Below, one piece after another: positions 18,551 to 27,987 of a stretch of DNA of 64,000 nt. A program made the translations under genes and the position numbers. Each line of letters starts with the position of its first letter. The first letter of the stretch is position 1. The notes beneath the pieces are model-generated. The model saw only the letters and a list, made by a program, of their open reading frames with translations, did no database searches and had not been told where the DNA came from. This DNA comes from Massilia sp. W12 (GTDB lineage: Bacteria > Pseudomonadota > Gammaproteobacteria > Burkholderiales > Burkholderiaceae_D). The DNA is taken from assembly GCF_037300705.1 (NCBI RefSeq), contig NZ_CP147776.1, positions 2,356,001 to 2,420,000 of the forward strand, given 5' to 3'.

Positions 18551-20956
18551 TTGATTTCAACCATCCCGAAGACCGCCTTGGAACCCCTACAGCAAGGATT
18601 TCTGCTCACCCGCCATTGGCGCGATACCGCTGCCGGAACTGAGATCATGTTTTGGTTGGCGACAGATGCGGGGCCGCGCTTGATCCGGCGTTTGGCGCCG
18701 GCTTCGGTGGCCTTCCTGCCCGCTGCGCAGCGCGCGCAGGCTGAAGCGGCTTTGCAAGGGGAGCGCGATTATGAATTGCGCCCGCTGGAATTACGCGATT
18801 TTCAGCAGCGCCCTGTGCTGGGCCTGTATTGCAGGCGCTATCGCCATTTGCAAAAACTGGCCAAACGCTTGCGCCAGGCCGGGCTGGATGTGTACGAATC
18901 CGATATTCACCCGCCGGAGCGCTATCTGATGGAGCGCTTCATCACGGCCCCGCTCTGGTTTGACGATGCGTCCCCGGATGCCGGCCAAGATACCGCGCAA
19001 GATGCCGGCCAAGGCCATAGCGGCCACGCTCCCCTAAAACCCGCGCCACACTACCGGCCTCAGCTCAAACTGGCTTCGCTTGATATCGAAACCACCATGC
19101 AGGGCGAGCTGTATTCGATTGCGCTGGAAGGCTGCGGCCAGCGCCAGGTGTATATGCTGGGGCCGGCCAATGGCAGTGACGCCGACTTGGATTTCAATTT
19201 GGAATACTGCGCCAGCCGGGCGCAGATGTTGGAGCGGCTGAATCAATGGATGGCGCGGCATGACCCGGACGCCATCATCGGTTGGAACCTGGTGCAGTTT
19301 GATTTGCGCGTGCTGCAACAGCATGCCGAGCGCTACCAGACCCCGCTGCGTCTGGGGCGCGATGGCAGCGTGATGGAATGGCGCGAGCATGGCAGCAAAC
19401 AGCATTTTTTCGCCGCCGCAGCCGGGCGCCTGATCATCGATGGCATCGAAGCGCTGCGCTCGGCCACCTGGAGCTTCGCCTCGTACAGCCTGGAATTCGT
19501 GGCGCAAACCCTGCTGGGTGAAGGCAAATCCATCGACAACCCCTATCAGCGTATGGCGGAAATTGAGCGCCGTTTTGCCGAAGACAAACCAGCGCTGGCA
19601 CGCTACAACTTGAAAGATTGCGAGCTGGTGACGCGTATTTTCGCCAAAACCGATTTGCTGCGCTTTTTGTTAGAGCGCGCCAGCGTCACTGGTTTGGCGG
19701 CAGACCGCAGCGGCGGTTCGGTGGCGGCTTTTGAGCATTTATACATGCCGCTCATGCACCGCTTGGGCTATGTGGCGCCGAATCTGGGCGATGTGAAGGG
19801 CGAGAACAGCCCGGGCGGCTTCGTGATGGATTCGCGCTCGGGCCTGTACGACTCGGTGCTGGTGCTGGATTACAAAAGCCTGTACCCCTCCATCATCCGC
19901 ACTTTTTTGATCGACCCGGTGGGGCTGGTGACAGGACTGGGCGACAGTACGCAAGAAAACACGGTGCAAGGCTTTGTCGGCGCGCGTTTTTCGCGTCACA
20001 AACACTGCCTGCCCGCCATCGTCAAACAAATCTGGGACGGACGCGACGCCGCCAAGCGGGAGCAGAATAAGCCGCTGTCGCAAGCCTTGAAAATCATCAT
20101 GAATGCGTTTTATGGTGTGCTGGGTTCCAGCGGCTGCCGCTTTTTTGATCCGCGCCTGGCCTCATCCATCACCATGCGCGGCCACCAGATCATGCATTTC
20201 ACGCGCAAGCTGATCGAAGAACAGGGGTATCCCGTGATCTACGGCGACACCGATTCCACCTTTGTTTGGCTGAAAAGCGCGCACAGCGAGCAAGAGGCCG
20301 ACGCCATCGGGCGCCGCTTAGTGGCGCATGTGAACGCCTGGCTGGCGCAGTATATTCAAGAGCAATACGGGCTGGAAAGCGCGCTGGAATTGCAATATGA
20401 AACCCACTACCGGCGTTTTTTGATGCCGACCATACGCGGCTCGGAAGAGGGCAGCAAGAAACGTTATGCCGGTTTAAAAGGGGAGGAAATGGTGTTCAAA
20501 GGGCTGGAAACCGTGCGCAGCGACTGGACTCCGCTGGCCCAGCAGTTTCAGCAAACGCTGTATGAACGCATCTTCCGTCAGCAACCCTATCAGCACTATG
20601 TGCAGGATTACATTGCCCGCACCCAAAGCGGGGAATTCGATGACTTGCTGGTATACCGCAAACGCTTACGCCGCCCGCTTGAAGACTACCAGCGCAATGT
20701 GCCCCCGCATGTGCGCGCCGCGCGCGCCGCCGACGACTACAACCGCCAGCAAGGCCGGCCATTGCAATACCAAAACGGCGGCTGGATTCGCTATGTGATC
20801 ACAGTCAACGGCCCGGAACCCCTGGAAAACCGGCGCGCAAGGATAGATTACGAACACTATCTGAGCAAGCAATTGCAACCGGTGGCCGATGCCATTTTGC
20901 CTTTTGTGCACGATGATTTTTCCAGGCTGATCAGCCGGCAGCGGGTGTTGTTTTGA
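18551..20956 (+). CDS. polB: DNA polymerase II (family B)
   Basis: 801 residues, the length of E. coli PolB. The N-terminus '[17 protein letters not shown]...FWLATD' matches the E. coli enzyme. The 3'-5' exonuclease has ExoI SLDIETT (Asp178, Glu180). The polymerase motifs are DYKSLYPSI (Asp440) and YGDTDS (Asp566, Asp568). It performs translesion or restart synthesis in DNA damage. The start is uncertain: a TTG at 18551 gives the longest match, and another TTG lies at 18578; neither has a strong ribosome site. The gene is complete and stands between the two accessory loci with no operon partners. Confidence 0.95.
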   Translation: MISTIPKTALEPLQQGFLLTRHWRDTAAGTEIMFWLATDAGPRLIRRLAPASVAFLPAAQRAQAEAALQGERDYELRPLELRDFQQRPVLGLYCRRYRHLQKLAKRLRQAGLDVYESDIHPPERYLMERFITAPLWFDDASPDAGQDTAQDAGQGHSGHAPLKPAPHYRPQLKLASLDIETTMQGELYSIALEGCGQRQVYMLGPANGSDADLDFNLEYCASRAQMLERLNQWMARHDPDAIIGWNLVQFDLRVLQQHAERYQTPLRLGRDGSVMEWREHGSKQHFFAAAAGRLIIDGIEALRSATWSFASYSLEFVAQTLLGEGKSIDNPYQRMAEIERRFAEDKPALARYNLKDCELVTRIFAKTDLLRFLLERASVTGLAADRSGGSVAAFEHLYMPLMHRLGYVAPNLGDVKGENSPGGFVMDSRSGLYDSVLVLDYKSLYPSIIRTFLIDPVGLVTGLGDSTQENTVQGFVGARFSRHKHCLPAIVKQIWDGRDAAKREQNKPLSQALKIIMNAFYGVLGSSGCRFFDPRLASSITMRGHQIMHFTRKLIEEQGYPVIYGDTDSTFVWLKSAHSEQEADAIGRRLVAHVNAWLAQYIQEQYGLESALELQYETHYRRFLMPTIRGSEEGSKKRYAGLKGEEMVFKGLETVRSDWTPLAQQFQQTLYERIFRQQPYQHYVQDYIARTQSGEFDDLLVYRKRLRRPLEDYQRNVPPHVRAARAADDYNRQQGRPLQYQNGGWIRYVITVNGPEPLENRRARIDYEHYLSKQLQPVADAILPFVHDDFSRLISRQRVLF

Positions 20957-21068
20957 GCTGAGGCTGTTGCGTGAACAATGTGCGCAAAAAAAGCCACGGC
21001 TGCATTATCTTCACCAAGCCACGGTATCGCTGCCATGGTAATCTATCGTTTCACTCCATCCTTGGAAC

Positions 21069-24000
21069 ATGAGCGTGAACATGCATGCCGATACTTTCTC
21101 CTGGCTTCACCTGACTGATCTGCATTTCGGCCTGAAAGGGCAGGATTGCCGCTGGCCCAATCTGCGCGCGCCGTTTTGGGAGGATTTGGCCGCATTGCAT
21201 CAGCACTGCGGGCCGTGGGATGCGGTGTTTTTCACCGGGGATTTGGTGCAGGCGGGAACACCGGCGGAGTTTGCTGCGCTGCAAAGCGGGTTTTTGGATG
21301 AACTGTGGCGCAAGCTGGATCAACATGGTTCGGGCGGCGCTGTGCTGTTGGCTGTGCCGGGCAATCATGATTTGCTGCGGCCCAAGGCCGATGGGTACGA
21401 AGCCGCAGTGGATGCGCTGTTGGAGCCGGAGCACTTTGACAGACTTGCTGACAAGTTTTGGAGCATGCCGGACGGGCCTTACCGCAAAGTGATTGATACC
21501 GCGTTTGCCCCGTATCTTGCCTGGTGGCAGGCTTGCATGCAACGTGCGCAAAATATCCGCAGCGGCGCCTTGCCCGGTGATTTTGTCTGCACTTTAAGCA
21601 CCGCGCGTGGCCGGAAAATCGGTGTAATGGGCTTGAACACCAGCTTTTTGCAATTGGCCGGCGGCGATTACCACGGCAAACTGGTGTGGGATCTGCGTCA
21701 GGTGCATGCCTTATGCCCGCAAGGGGTGGATAAATGGGAAGCGCAGCATGATGTCTGCCTCTTGCTGAGCCACCAGGGGCCGGATTGGTTGACGGCGGCA
21801 GCGCAAGAACAGGGCAAGGTGGAAATTGCGCCGGCGGGGCGCTTTGCGGCGCATTTGTTTGGGCATATGCATGAAACCCGCATAGTCGATACGCGCTTGG
21901 GGATGAGCAGCAAGGCGACGCGGCATTTGCAAGGCGCTTCCCTGTTTGGCATGGAAAAATACGGCGAGCCGCCGAAGGTGGAACGCAACCACGGCTATTG
22001 CGCCGGTAAAATAGAATTTGACACAAACCGTACCACGCTGCGGATTTGGCCGCGCAGCGCCACCAGTAAAGGCGGTTGGCGCTTTATCCCGGATCATGAC
22101 ATCGAAGGCAAGTTATTGGCCGACCAGGGTTCGGAACCCTGTGTGATTGCTGAGCTGCGTGCGTCAGTGTCGCCGAAGATTGCGGCGCAGCCGGAAGCAC
22201 AGTCTGCGGCGCCCCTTGGCGCGTCAGCCGCGCCACAAGCGCGCTGCACCTTGCCGAATCGCTCACATTTTTATGGCCGCGAAACAGAATTGGCCCAGAT
22301 TGCCAGCACCCTGTTGCCCGAGCATCGCGGCTGGGGCGTGGCGCTGGATGGGCCGGGCGGCATGGGTAAAACCGCGCTGGCGGTGGAAGCGGCCTACCGT
22401 GCCGACGCGGAGGCGTTTCCCTGCAGAATCTTCGTCAGCGCCAAGCATGTGCGGCTGGAGATGGATGGACCGCGCGCCTTGCCAGACAAGCGGCTGGAGA
22501 ATTATCAAGATGTGATGCGGCAATTGGCGCTGGATTTGCTGGGCATGGCAGCGCATAAAGCGCCGGATGAGCAATTGGCGGACATGGTGCGCGATGCGCT
22601 GGCGGGGCGGCGCTGTTTGCTGGTGTTGGATAATCTGGAGTCCTTTAATCGTGAGGAGCGGCGGCGGATTTTCGTTTTTCTGGACAAATTGCCTCACACC
22701 TGCCGCGCCATCATCACCAGCCGCCGGCGCGATGACACCGCTGCGCGCTTTATTCGCCTGGATCAATTGGACTTTGACGATGCGCAAAAAATGCTGGCTG
22801 ATTTGTGCAAGCGCTTGCCGCACACCGTGCAATTAAGTGCGGCGGATCAAGCCCGGCTGCATAAAGAAACAGGCGGCAATCCCTTGCTGATGATTTGGCT
22901 GGTTTCGCAACTGGGCCGGGTGCAGGGGCGCAGCCGCAATCTGGAGAAGGCTTTGGCGCGCATGCATGATGCGCAAAACCATGATCCGAATAACGACCCC
23001 TTGGAATTTGTATTCGGCGATTTGCTTGACAGCTTCAGCGAGGAAGAATTGGCCTTGTTGGCGGCCTTGAGCCATTTTGAGCAAGGCGCCAAGTTGCAAT
23101 GGCTGCTGCCCTTGTGCAAAATTTTGCGGCCAGCGGCGGAAGTTGCGCTGGATGCATTGCAAGCGCGCTCAATTGTGCAGCACAGCGAGCAGGAGCGCTG
23201 GCGCCTGCCGCCGCTGTGCGGCAAATTTTTGCGCAGCCGGCGCGCAGCCTTGGTGGCGCAGGCCGGGGACAAATTGGCCGCGCAGGCCTATGCCTGGGCG
23301 ATGGAATATGGTGGGTATTCGGACAAAGCGCTGTTTGATGAATTGGAAGCACGCTGGCCGCAAATCGCGCCAGCCTTGCCGGCTTTGTTGGCTGGCGAGA
23401 ATGTGCGTTTGCAGCACTTTTGTGAGCAGGTGGAATTTTTCTTGGATTTCAGCGGGCGCTGGCGGCAAGGACTGGACTTGCTTGCGGCGGCGGAGGCCAA
23501 GGCGCTGGCGGGAGGGGATGTGCTCAATGCCGGGTGGCGCGCGCAGCGGCAAGCTTGGTTGTATAGCCAGCAAGGCGATGGTGCGGCTTGTTTGCAGGCG
23601 GCGCAGCGGGTGGCGCAGCATTGGCAAGGGGCGGAGGATGGGCTGCTTGCCATTGCCGCTCACATCCGGGGGCAGGCCTATCGCCTGCTGCAAGATTACC
23701 CGGCGGCGATGCTCGCCTTGGAGCAAGCCTTGCAGATTTACCGCACGATTGAGGCCGAGAGCGAAAACGTTGCGATTTTCCTCAATAATTTGGCGATGGT
23801 GCGCCAATCCACCGGGGATTTAGCCGGCGCCGAGCGCGACTATCGCGCTGCTTTGCTGCTTGCGCGCGAACTGGATTATCGTGAGGGCATTGCAACCTAT
23901 ACCTGCAATTTGGCGGAGCTTGCCCTGTTGCGCAGCGAGTTTGCGCAAGCAGAAACCTTGGCGCGCGACACATTTGCAGCAGCTACGCGCATCGGTCGGC

Positions 24001-24176
24001 AAGACTTGATTGCCGGGCATCACGAACACTTGGCGCGGGCTTTGCATGGTCTAAAGCGCGCCAATGCCGCCTTGCCCCATGCGCGCACGGCAGTTGAGAT
24101 TTTCTCCCTCCTCGGTTCCCCAAAACTCGCCGAAGCCCAAGCCACCCTTGCCGCTTGCGAGGCGGATGCTGTTTGA
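21069..24176 (+). CDS. metallophosphoesterase-STAND NTPase-TPR protein
   Basis: 1035 residues. N-terminal calcineurin-like phosphoesterase (about 8-300) with all metal motifs: DLH (Asp17, His19), GDLVQ (Asp58), GNHD (98-101), LLSHQG and GHMHE. A STAND/NB-ARC type NTPase follows (about 395-700): Walker A GPGGMGKT (Lys434), Walker B LLVLDN (Asp521) and an ITSRRR sensor. The C-terminus (about 760-1030) is TPR-like. STAND proteins oligomerise on sensing a trigger and activate an attached effector, here a phosphoesterase that would cut nucleotides or nucleic acid. Antiphage or conflict function is inference. The start ATG has TTGGA upstream; an ATG four codons later is possible. No partner gene is adjacent. 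Confidence 0.85.
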   Translation: MSVNMHADTFSWLHLTDLHFGLKGQDCRWPNLRAPFWEDLAALHQHCGPWDAVFFTGDLVQAGTPAEFAALQSGFLDELWRKLDQHGSGGAVLLAVPGNHDLLRPKADGYEAAVDALLEPEHFDRLADKFWSMPDGPYRKVIDTAFAPYLAWWQACMQRAQNIRSGALPGDFVCTLSTARGRKIGVMGLNTSFLQLAGGDYHGKLVWDLRQVHALCPQGVDKWEAQHDVCLLLSHQGPDWLTAAAQEQGKVEIAPAGRFAAHLFGHMHETRIVDTRLGMSSKATRHLQGASLFGMEKYGEPPKVERNHGYCAGKIEFDTNRTTLRIWPRSATSKGGWRFIPDHDIEGKLLADQGSEPCVIAELRASVSPKIAAQPEAQSAAPLGASAAPQARCTLPNRSHFYGRETELAQIASTLLPEHRGWGVALDGPGGMGKTALAVEAAYRADAEAFPCRIFVSAKHVRLEMDGPRALPDKRLENYQDVMRQLALDLLGMAAHKAPDEQLADMVRDALAGRRCLLVLDNLESFNREERRRIFVFLDKLPHTCRAIITSRRRDDTAARFIRLDQLDFDDAQKMLADLCKRLPHTVQLSAADQARLHKETGGNPLLMIWLVSQLGRVQGRSRNLEKALARMHDAQNHDPNNDPLEFVFGDLLDSFSEEELALLAALSHFEQGAKLQWLLPLCKILRPAAEVALDALQARSIVQHSEQERWRLPPLCGKFLRSRRAALVAQAGDKLAAQAYAWAMEYGGYSDKALFDELEARWPQIAPALPALLAGENVRLQHFCEQVEFFLDFSGRWRQGLDLLAAAEAKALAGGDVLNAGWRAQRQAWLYSQQGDGAACLQAAQRVAQHWQGAEDGLLAIAAHIRGQAYRLLQDYPAAMLALEQALQIYRTIEAESENVAIFLNNLAMVRQSTGDLAGAERDYRAALLLARELDYREGIATYTCNLAELALLRSEFAQAETLARDTFAAATRIGRQDLIAGHHEHLARALHGLKRANAALPHARTAVEIFSLLGSPKLAEAQATLAACEADAV

Positions 24177-24195
24177 TCCGGCAAGGCCGGGCAGG

Positions 24196-24788
24196 TCAAG
24201 CGTTCATCTTGTCAGCCCGGCGGCGCTCAAATTCTTGATACTTATGCGATACAGCAGGAGTCGCAATTTCTGCCGAAAGCGCCTGTAAATAGTCCTGTTT
24301 ATTGGTGCGGCGCCAATCAATCGTCATATTGCAGGACGCGCCGTTTCTTCAGCCATGCCATGGCTTCTTGAAGGTTGGCGGTGACTAAGGCGTGTTCGAT
24401 TTGTTTGACAATCTGCAGGTCTTTTTCCTGCGCGTTGTTGCGGAGATATCCAGCTTTGGCAAAATCTTTGAAGGGATCAAATACGCGCTTTTTCCCGCAG
24501 ATAATTGGCAAGCAATTGCGCCATTTGCCCATTGCTGATGCATTGGGCTTTTTTGAGTGCAATCAACAGGTCTTCGACTGCATCCGTTTGTACTTCATCG
24601 CCAGCCAGGCGTGTCACGGTTTCCGCCCATTGATCGCCCCGGGTTTTAACTGCGCTGATACGATGCCGCGCGGCAAGTTCGGTTACAAAATCCTTTAGAC
24701 CGATTTCGGGAATGCATAAACCGTGCTCCAGACCGGTTGTCTGGCGTATCGGTGCGCCAAATGAGGAATAATGTTGTGTTGAAGCCAT
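24196..24788 (-). pseudogene. Fic-family toxin gene, frameshifted and lacking its catalytic core
   Basis: Three pieces read in order on the minus strand. Codons from 24788 give a 103-residue N-terminal region ('VEDLLIALKKAQCISNGQMA') that stops just after an A5 run at about 24490. Shifting one base continues as 'RVFDPFKDFAKAGYLRNN...EKDLQIVKQIEHAL...RRVLQYDD', the region that precedes the Fic core in some Fic proteins. This stops at 24317 and overlaps a 43-residue frame (24196-24327) beginning MTIDWRRTNKQDYLQAL, like the segment that follows the Fic core. The HPFxxGNGR core (about 100 residues) is absent between them. I infer an internal deletion plus a frameshift. The Fic assignment rests on remembered similarity of the flanks. 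Confidence 0.5.
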
Positions 24789-24995
24789 CGCTCAAGCTCC
24801 CGGAAGAATGTCTTCAGTGTAGCATGTCATCGTGCAGGGAGGTGCGCATGCCGGCGGCGGAACGACTCCGCCGGGCGTGCTAAGGATGGGCTGCCGCTTC
24901 ATTCATCAATGCAGGCCAGCGTTTTGCATCCTTGGCGTGGGGGCTTGTGCCTCATTCATGAAATGCCAAGCCAAGCCGGCCCTGCATATTGCCCC

Positions 24996-27188
24996 TCAAA
25001 ACCTGTGGTGATAACGCAGTTCCGCGCTGCGCGGCGCGCCCAGTATGACCTGGCTGTTCGGATTCGCCCCGCTCCAACTGGCATATTGCTTATCGCCCAG
25101 ATTCCGCACACGCAAACTCACTTCGCCAGCAGCCAGGCGCCAGGTGGCGTAAGCATCTGCCGTGGTATAGCCATGCATTTTGATGGTGTTGGCATTATTC
25201 GTGAAACGCTCACCGGTGTAATTGAACGCCATGCCAACTTTGAGCGGCATGCCCTCGACCATGTAATCAAGCCACAGATTCGCGCTTTTTCTGGCGACGT
25301 TTGGCGGCAGATTGCCCGCGCGCGAGACGCCGCCGGCTTCCAGCAGGCTGTCAAACTGCGCATCAAGCACGGCCAGATTGCCGCTGATGCTCAGCTGCTT
25401 GCCCGGGCGCCAGGCGGCGGCCAGTTCCAGCCCGCGTGAAGACTGCTGGCCGCTGTTGACGGTGAGTCTGGGCGCACTCGCATCGCGCGACAAAATATTA
25501 TCCAGCCTGATGTGATACAAGGCCAGCGTGTAATCGAGCGCGCCGCCGGCCAAGGTATGCTTGATGCCGATTTCGCTTTGTGTCCCTTTTGATAAGGTGA
25601 ATGCAGCGTTGGCGGCGCTTAACAACAGCAGATTGCCCGAGCCGACCGGGGCCGAGGCATTGGTGCGCTGCGCATAGAGCGACAAATTTTTGTCATACGC
25701 ATACACCACGCCTGCACGCAGCGAGCGCGGCTTGTAAGTTTGCCCGTATGCGCTGCTGACGCCGGTATTCAGGTCAATTGTGCTGCGTTCAAGTTTGATG
25801 TGGTCCTGACGGATGCCGCCGACGATGCGCCACTGTTCATTCAGCCATAACGCATCCTCGGCATACACCGCGCCAAGCGGAATACGGGTGCTGAAGTTGG
25901 TGCGATTGCCCGCGCCCGCATACAAAGCGGGGTCCATGCTCAACACTGCGTAATTGCCATACTGGGGATGCAGGCTGTCCAGCGTCAGCGCAGCATTCGC
26001 CTCCGCGCTGCCATTGGAAAAGCGGCGCTCAGTGGCAAAGCGGCTGGTATTGTATTCCGCGCCGAGCACAAAGCGGTGCTTCATGCCCGCCAGCTTGCCG
26101 CTATAGGCCAGATCCAGCTGATTGCTGAACACCTGATGATCGTGGCTCACGCCCACCAGATCGCGCACGATCTGGCGCGGCGCGCTGAAGGTATAGCTTT
26201 CGGCATTGCGCCAGCGCCGGTCTGCGGTGTAATACGAGAGTTCATTGCGCAAGCGCCATTCGGGCGTCATTTGCCAGCTCAGTTTGGCGCGCAGCCAGGT
26301 GCTGTCAGCCTGCATGATCGCATCATCGACGTTGTAGTTTTTGTGCGCCAGACTGCGCTCAATCACACGCCCGGCGGCGTCGCTGACCGCGCTGCCTGGG
26401 TCCGTGGCGAAGGCGCGCGGAACCAGCGGCGTGCCCTGGTAAGACTTGACATCATCGGCTAATACTTCAAGGCGCAAGTCCAGCGTCAGATCGGGCGTCA
26501 GCGCCGTGCTGCTGGACAGATGCAAACTGTCATAGCGCTGGCGGTTGCGTTCGATATAGCCCGCGCTTTGCTGGTGGCTGTAATCAAGACGCACGGCGCT
26601 GTGCTCACCCAGCGGGCGGTTGAGGCCGGCGGCAAAGCGCCAGGTGTTGAAACTGCCATAAGAGAGCAGCAGTTCAGCGGAGGGCCGCGCGCGCTCGGGG
26701 CGTTTGCTGACAAAATTCATCACGCCGCCAATCGCGCCATCGCCGGACATCAGCGAAGCCGGCCCCTTCAAGACTTCAATCCGCTCAAATTGCCAGGAAT
26801 CCTGCGTGCGTGCGCTCATGGTGGGGGCGGAAATGCGGCTGCCGTCGTACAGATAACTCACAAAACCCGATGTAAAACCGCGTGCAGAAGTTTGTGAAGG
26901 GGAGGCGGCATTCCCGCCTTGCACAATGCCCACCGCGCCGCGCAGCGCTTCATCCAGGCTGCGCGCCCCGCGCGCTTCGATCAAATCGCGATTGATTACC
27001 TCAACCGAAGCCGGCGTTTCCTGCAAACGCAGATCAAGCCGGCTGGCCAAAGCTGCGCTTTCGTCAGCAGCAGTGCGCGGCAGCGTGTTTTTAATCACAA
27101 CCAGTTGTGGAGTGGCTGCTTCATTCGCCAGCCCAATGACGGGACAGAACAGGCAGAGCAGGGCAGAGGACAGGGATGTCAATTTCAT
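24996..27188 (-). CDS. TonB-dependent siderophore/metallophore receptor
   Basis: 730 residues from the ATG at 27188 (signal peptide MKLTSLSSALLCLFC...); start codons further upstream fall inside the Fur box. A plug domain (about 45-160) contains 'RSLDEALRGAVGIVQGG' and 'RIEVLKGPASLMSGDG'. A 22-strand beta-barrel follows, ending in the C-terminal Phe of outer-membrane proteins ('LRYHHRF'). It has the features of ferric-siderophore receptors (FhuA/FpvA group, without an N-terminal signalling domain). It takes up a metal chelate with TonB energy. A Fur box at 27202-27228 lies directly upstream and is shared with the divergent ABC exporter genes. Confidence 0.92.
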   Translation of the reverse strand: MKLTSLSSALLCLFCPVIGLANEAATPQLVVIKNTLPRTAADESAALASRLDLRLQETPASVEVINRDLIEARGARSLDEALRGAVGIVQGGNAASPSQTSARGFTSGFVSYLYDGSRISAPTMSARTQDSWQFERIEVLKGPASLMSGDGAIGGVMNFVSKRPERARPSAELLLSYGSFNTWRFAAGLNRPLGEHSAVRLDYSHQQSAGYIERNRQRYDSLHLSSSTALTPDLTLDLRLEVLADDVKSYQGTPLVPRAFATDPGSAVSDAAGRVIERSLAHKNYNVDDAIMQADSTWLRAKLSWQMTPEWRLRNELSYYTADRRWRNAESYTFSAPRQIVRDLVGVSHDHQVFSNQLDLAYSGKLAGMKHRFVLGAEYNTSRFATERRFSNGSAEANAALTLDSLHPQYGNYAVLSMDPALYAGAGNRTNFSTRIPLGAVYAEDALWLNEQWRIVGGIRQDHIKLERSTIDLNTGVSSAYGQTYKPRSLRAGVVYAYDKNLSLYAQRTNASAPVGSGNLLLLSAANAAFTLSKGTQSEIGIKHTLAGGALDYTLALYHIRLDNILSRDASAPRLTVNSGQQSSRGLELAAAWRPGKQLSISGNLAVLDAQFDSLLEAGGVSRAGNLPPNVARKSANLWLDYMVEGMPLKVGMAFNYTGERFTNNANTIKMHGYTTADAYATWRLAAGEVSLRVRNLGDKQYASWSGANPNSQVILGAPRSAELRYHHRF

Positions 27189-27201
27189 GAGGCTTCTTTC
27201 T

Positions 27202-27228
27202 TGATAATGGCGTATCATTATCATTATA
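27202..27228. promoter_or_regulatory. Fur box between TonB receptor and ABC exporter
   Basis: The minus strand reads ATAATGATAATGATACG then CCATTATCA, close to the Fur consensus of GATAAT hexamers. It lies 14 bases before the receptor start and about 50 bases before the ABC gene, so both directions are probably iron-repressed. The motif even encodes in-frame ATG codons that mislead start calls. Confidence 0.85.
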
Positions 27229-27276
27229 GCCTGAAAACTTCCGCACTTTCTTCTTCAAATATATTGACTGGATGCC

Positions 27277-27987
27277 ATGAACCCCACTTTGCATATGGAT
27301 AAGGTTTGCCGTCGCTTCGGCAAACGCAGCACACTGGATGGATTGACGCTGACGCTGCAGGCGGGCGAGGTGTATGCCTTGCTGGCGCCGAATGGCGCGG
27401 GCAAAACCACCACGCTGAATCTGATTCTGGGCTTTTTGCAGCCCGATAGCGGCAGTATTCAAGTGTGTGGCGAGATGGTGGGCAAACACGGCCTGCATAC
27501 GCGCCGCTCGATTGCCTATCTGCCGGAACAGGTGGCGATTTACCCGGAACTCAGCGGCCTGGAAAACCTGCGCTACTTTGCGCTGCTGGCGTCGCTCGAC
27601 CTGGATCACGCCAGCTTGCGCCGCCTGCTGTTGCAAGCCGGGTTGCACGCAGATGCGCACGACAAGCCGGCGCGCAGTTATTCAAAAGGCATGCGCCAGA
27701 AAGTGGGCATCGCCATCGCCATGGCGCGCGAGGCCAAATTGCTGCTCTTGGATGAGCCGACATCGGGCCTCGATCCGCTCGCCGCATCGGATCTGTCGGC
27801 CATTCTGCGCGCCGCCGCCGCACGCGGCGTGACGATTTTGATGGCGACCCATGATCTGTACCGCATCAAGGAATGCGCCACCCGGGTGGGGGTGCTGCAG
27901 GCGGGGCGCATCGAACGTGAAATTGATCCCCGCATCAGCGATTACGCCGCCTTGGAGCAGGTGTACATGACGGAGCTGGCGCGATGA
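27277..27987 (+). CDS. ABC transporter ATP-binding protein (ABC-2 type exporter)
   Basis: 236 residues, a complete ABC ATPase: Walker A APNGAGKTTT (about 38-47), Q-loop region, signature YSKGMRQKVGIA (about 133), Walker B LLLLDEPTSGLDP (about 153-165) and switch His in ATHD. It pairs with the two permeases that follow: its stop overlaps the next start (ATGA). It belongs to the NatA/CcmA-like group that powers ABC-2 exporters. Being Fur-controlled and divergent from a siderophore receptor, it may export or process the metallophore; this is inference. Confidence 0.88.
   Translation: MNPTLHMDKVCRRFGKRSTLDGLTLTLQAGEVYALLAPNGAGKTTTLNLILGFLQPDSGSIQVCGEMVGKHGLHTRRSIAYLPEQVAIYPELSGLENLRYFALLASLDLDHASLRRLLLQAGLHADAHDKPARSYSKGMRQKVGIAIAMAREAKLLLLDEPTSGLDPLAASDLSAILRAAAARGVTILMATHDLYRIKECATRVGVLQAGRIEREIDPRISDYAALEQVYMTELAR

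Noticed and set aside
18400-18560. LexA (SOS) operator before polB
   Set aside because: I looked for a CTGT-N8-ACAG type palindrome and found none convincing; SOS control is not claimed.
24996-27224. An upstream start for the TonB receptor at 27224
   Set aside because: Its first codons are the Fur box itself and would place extra charged residues before a normal signal peptide; the ATG at 27188 is better.
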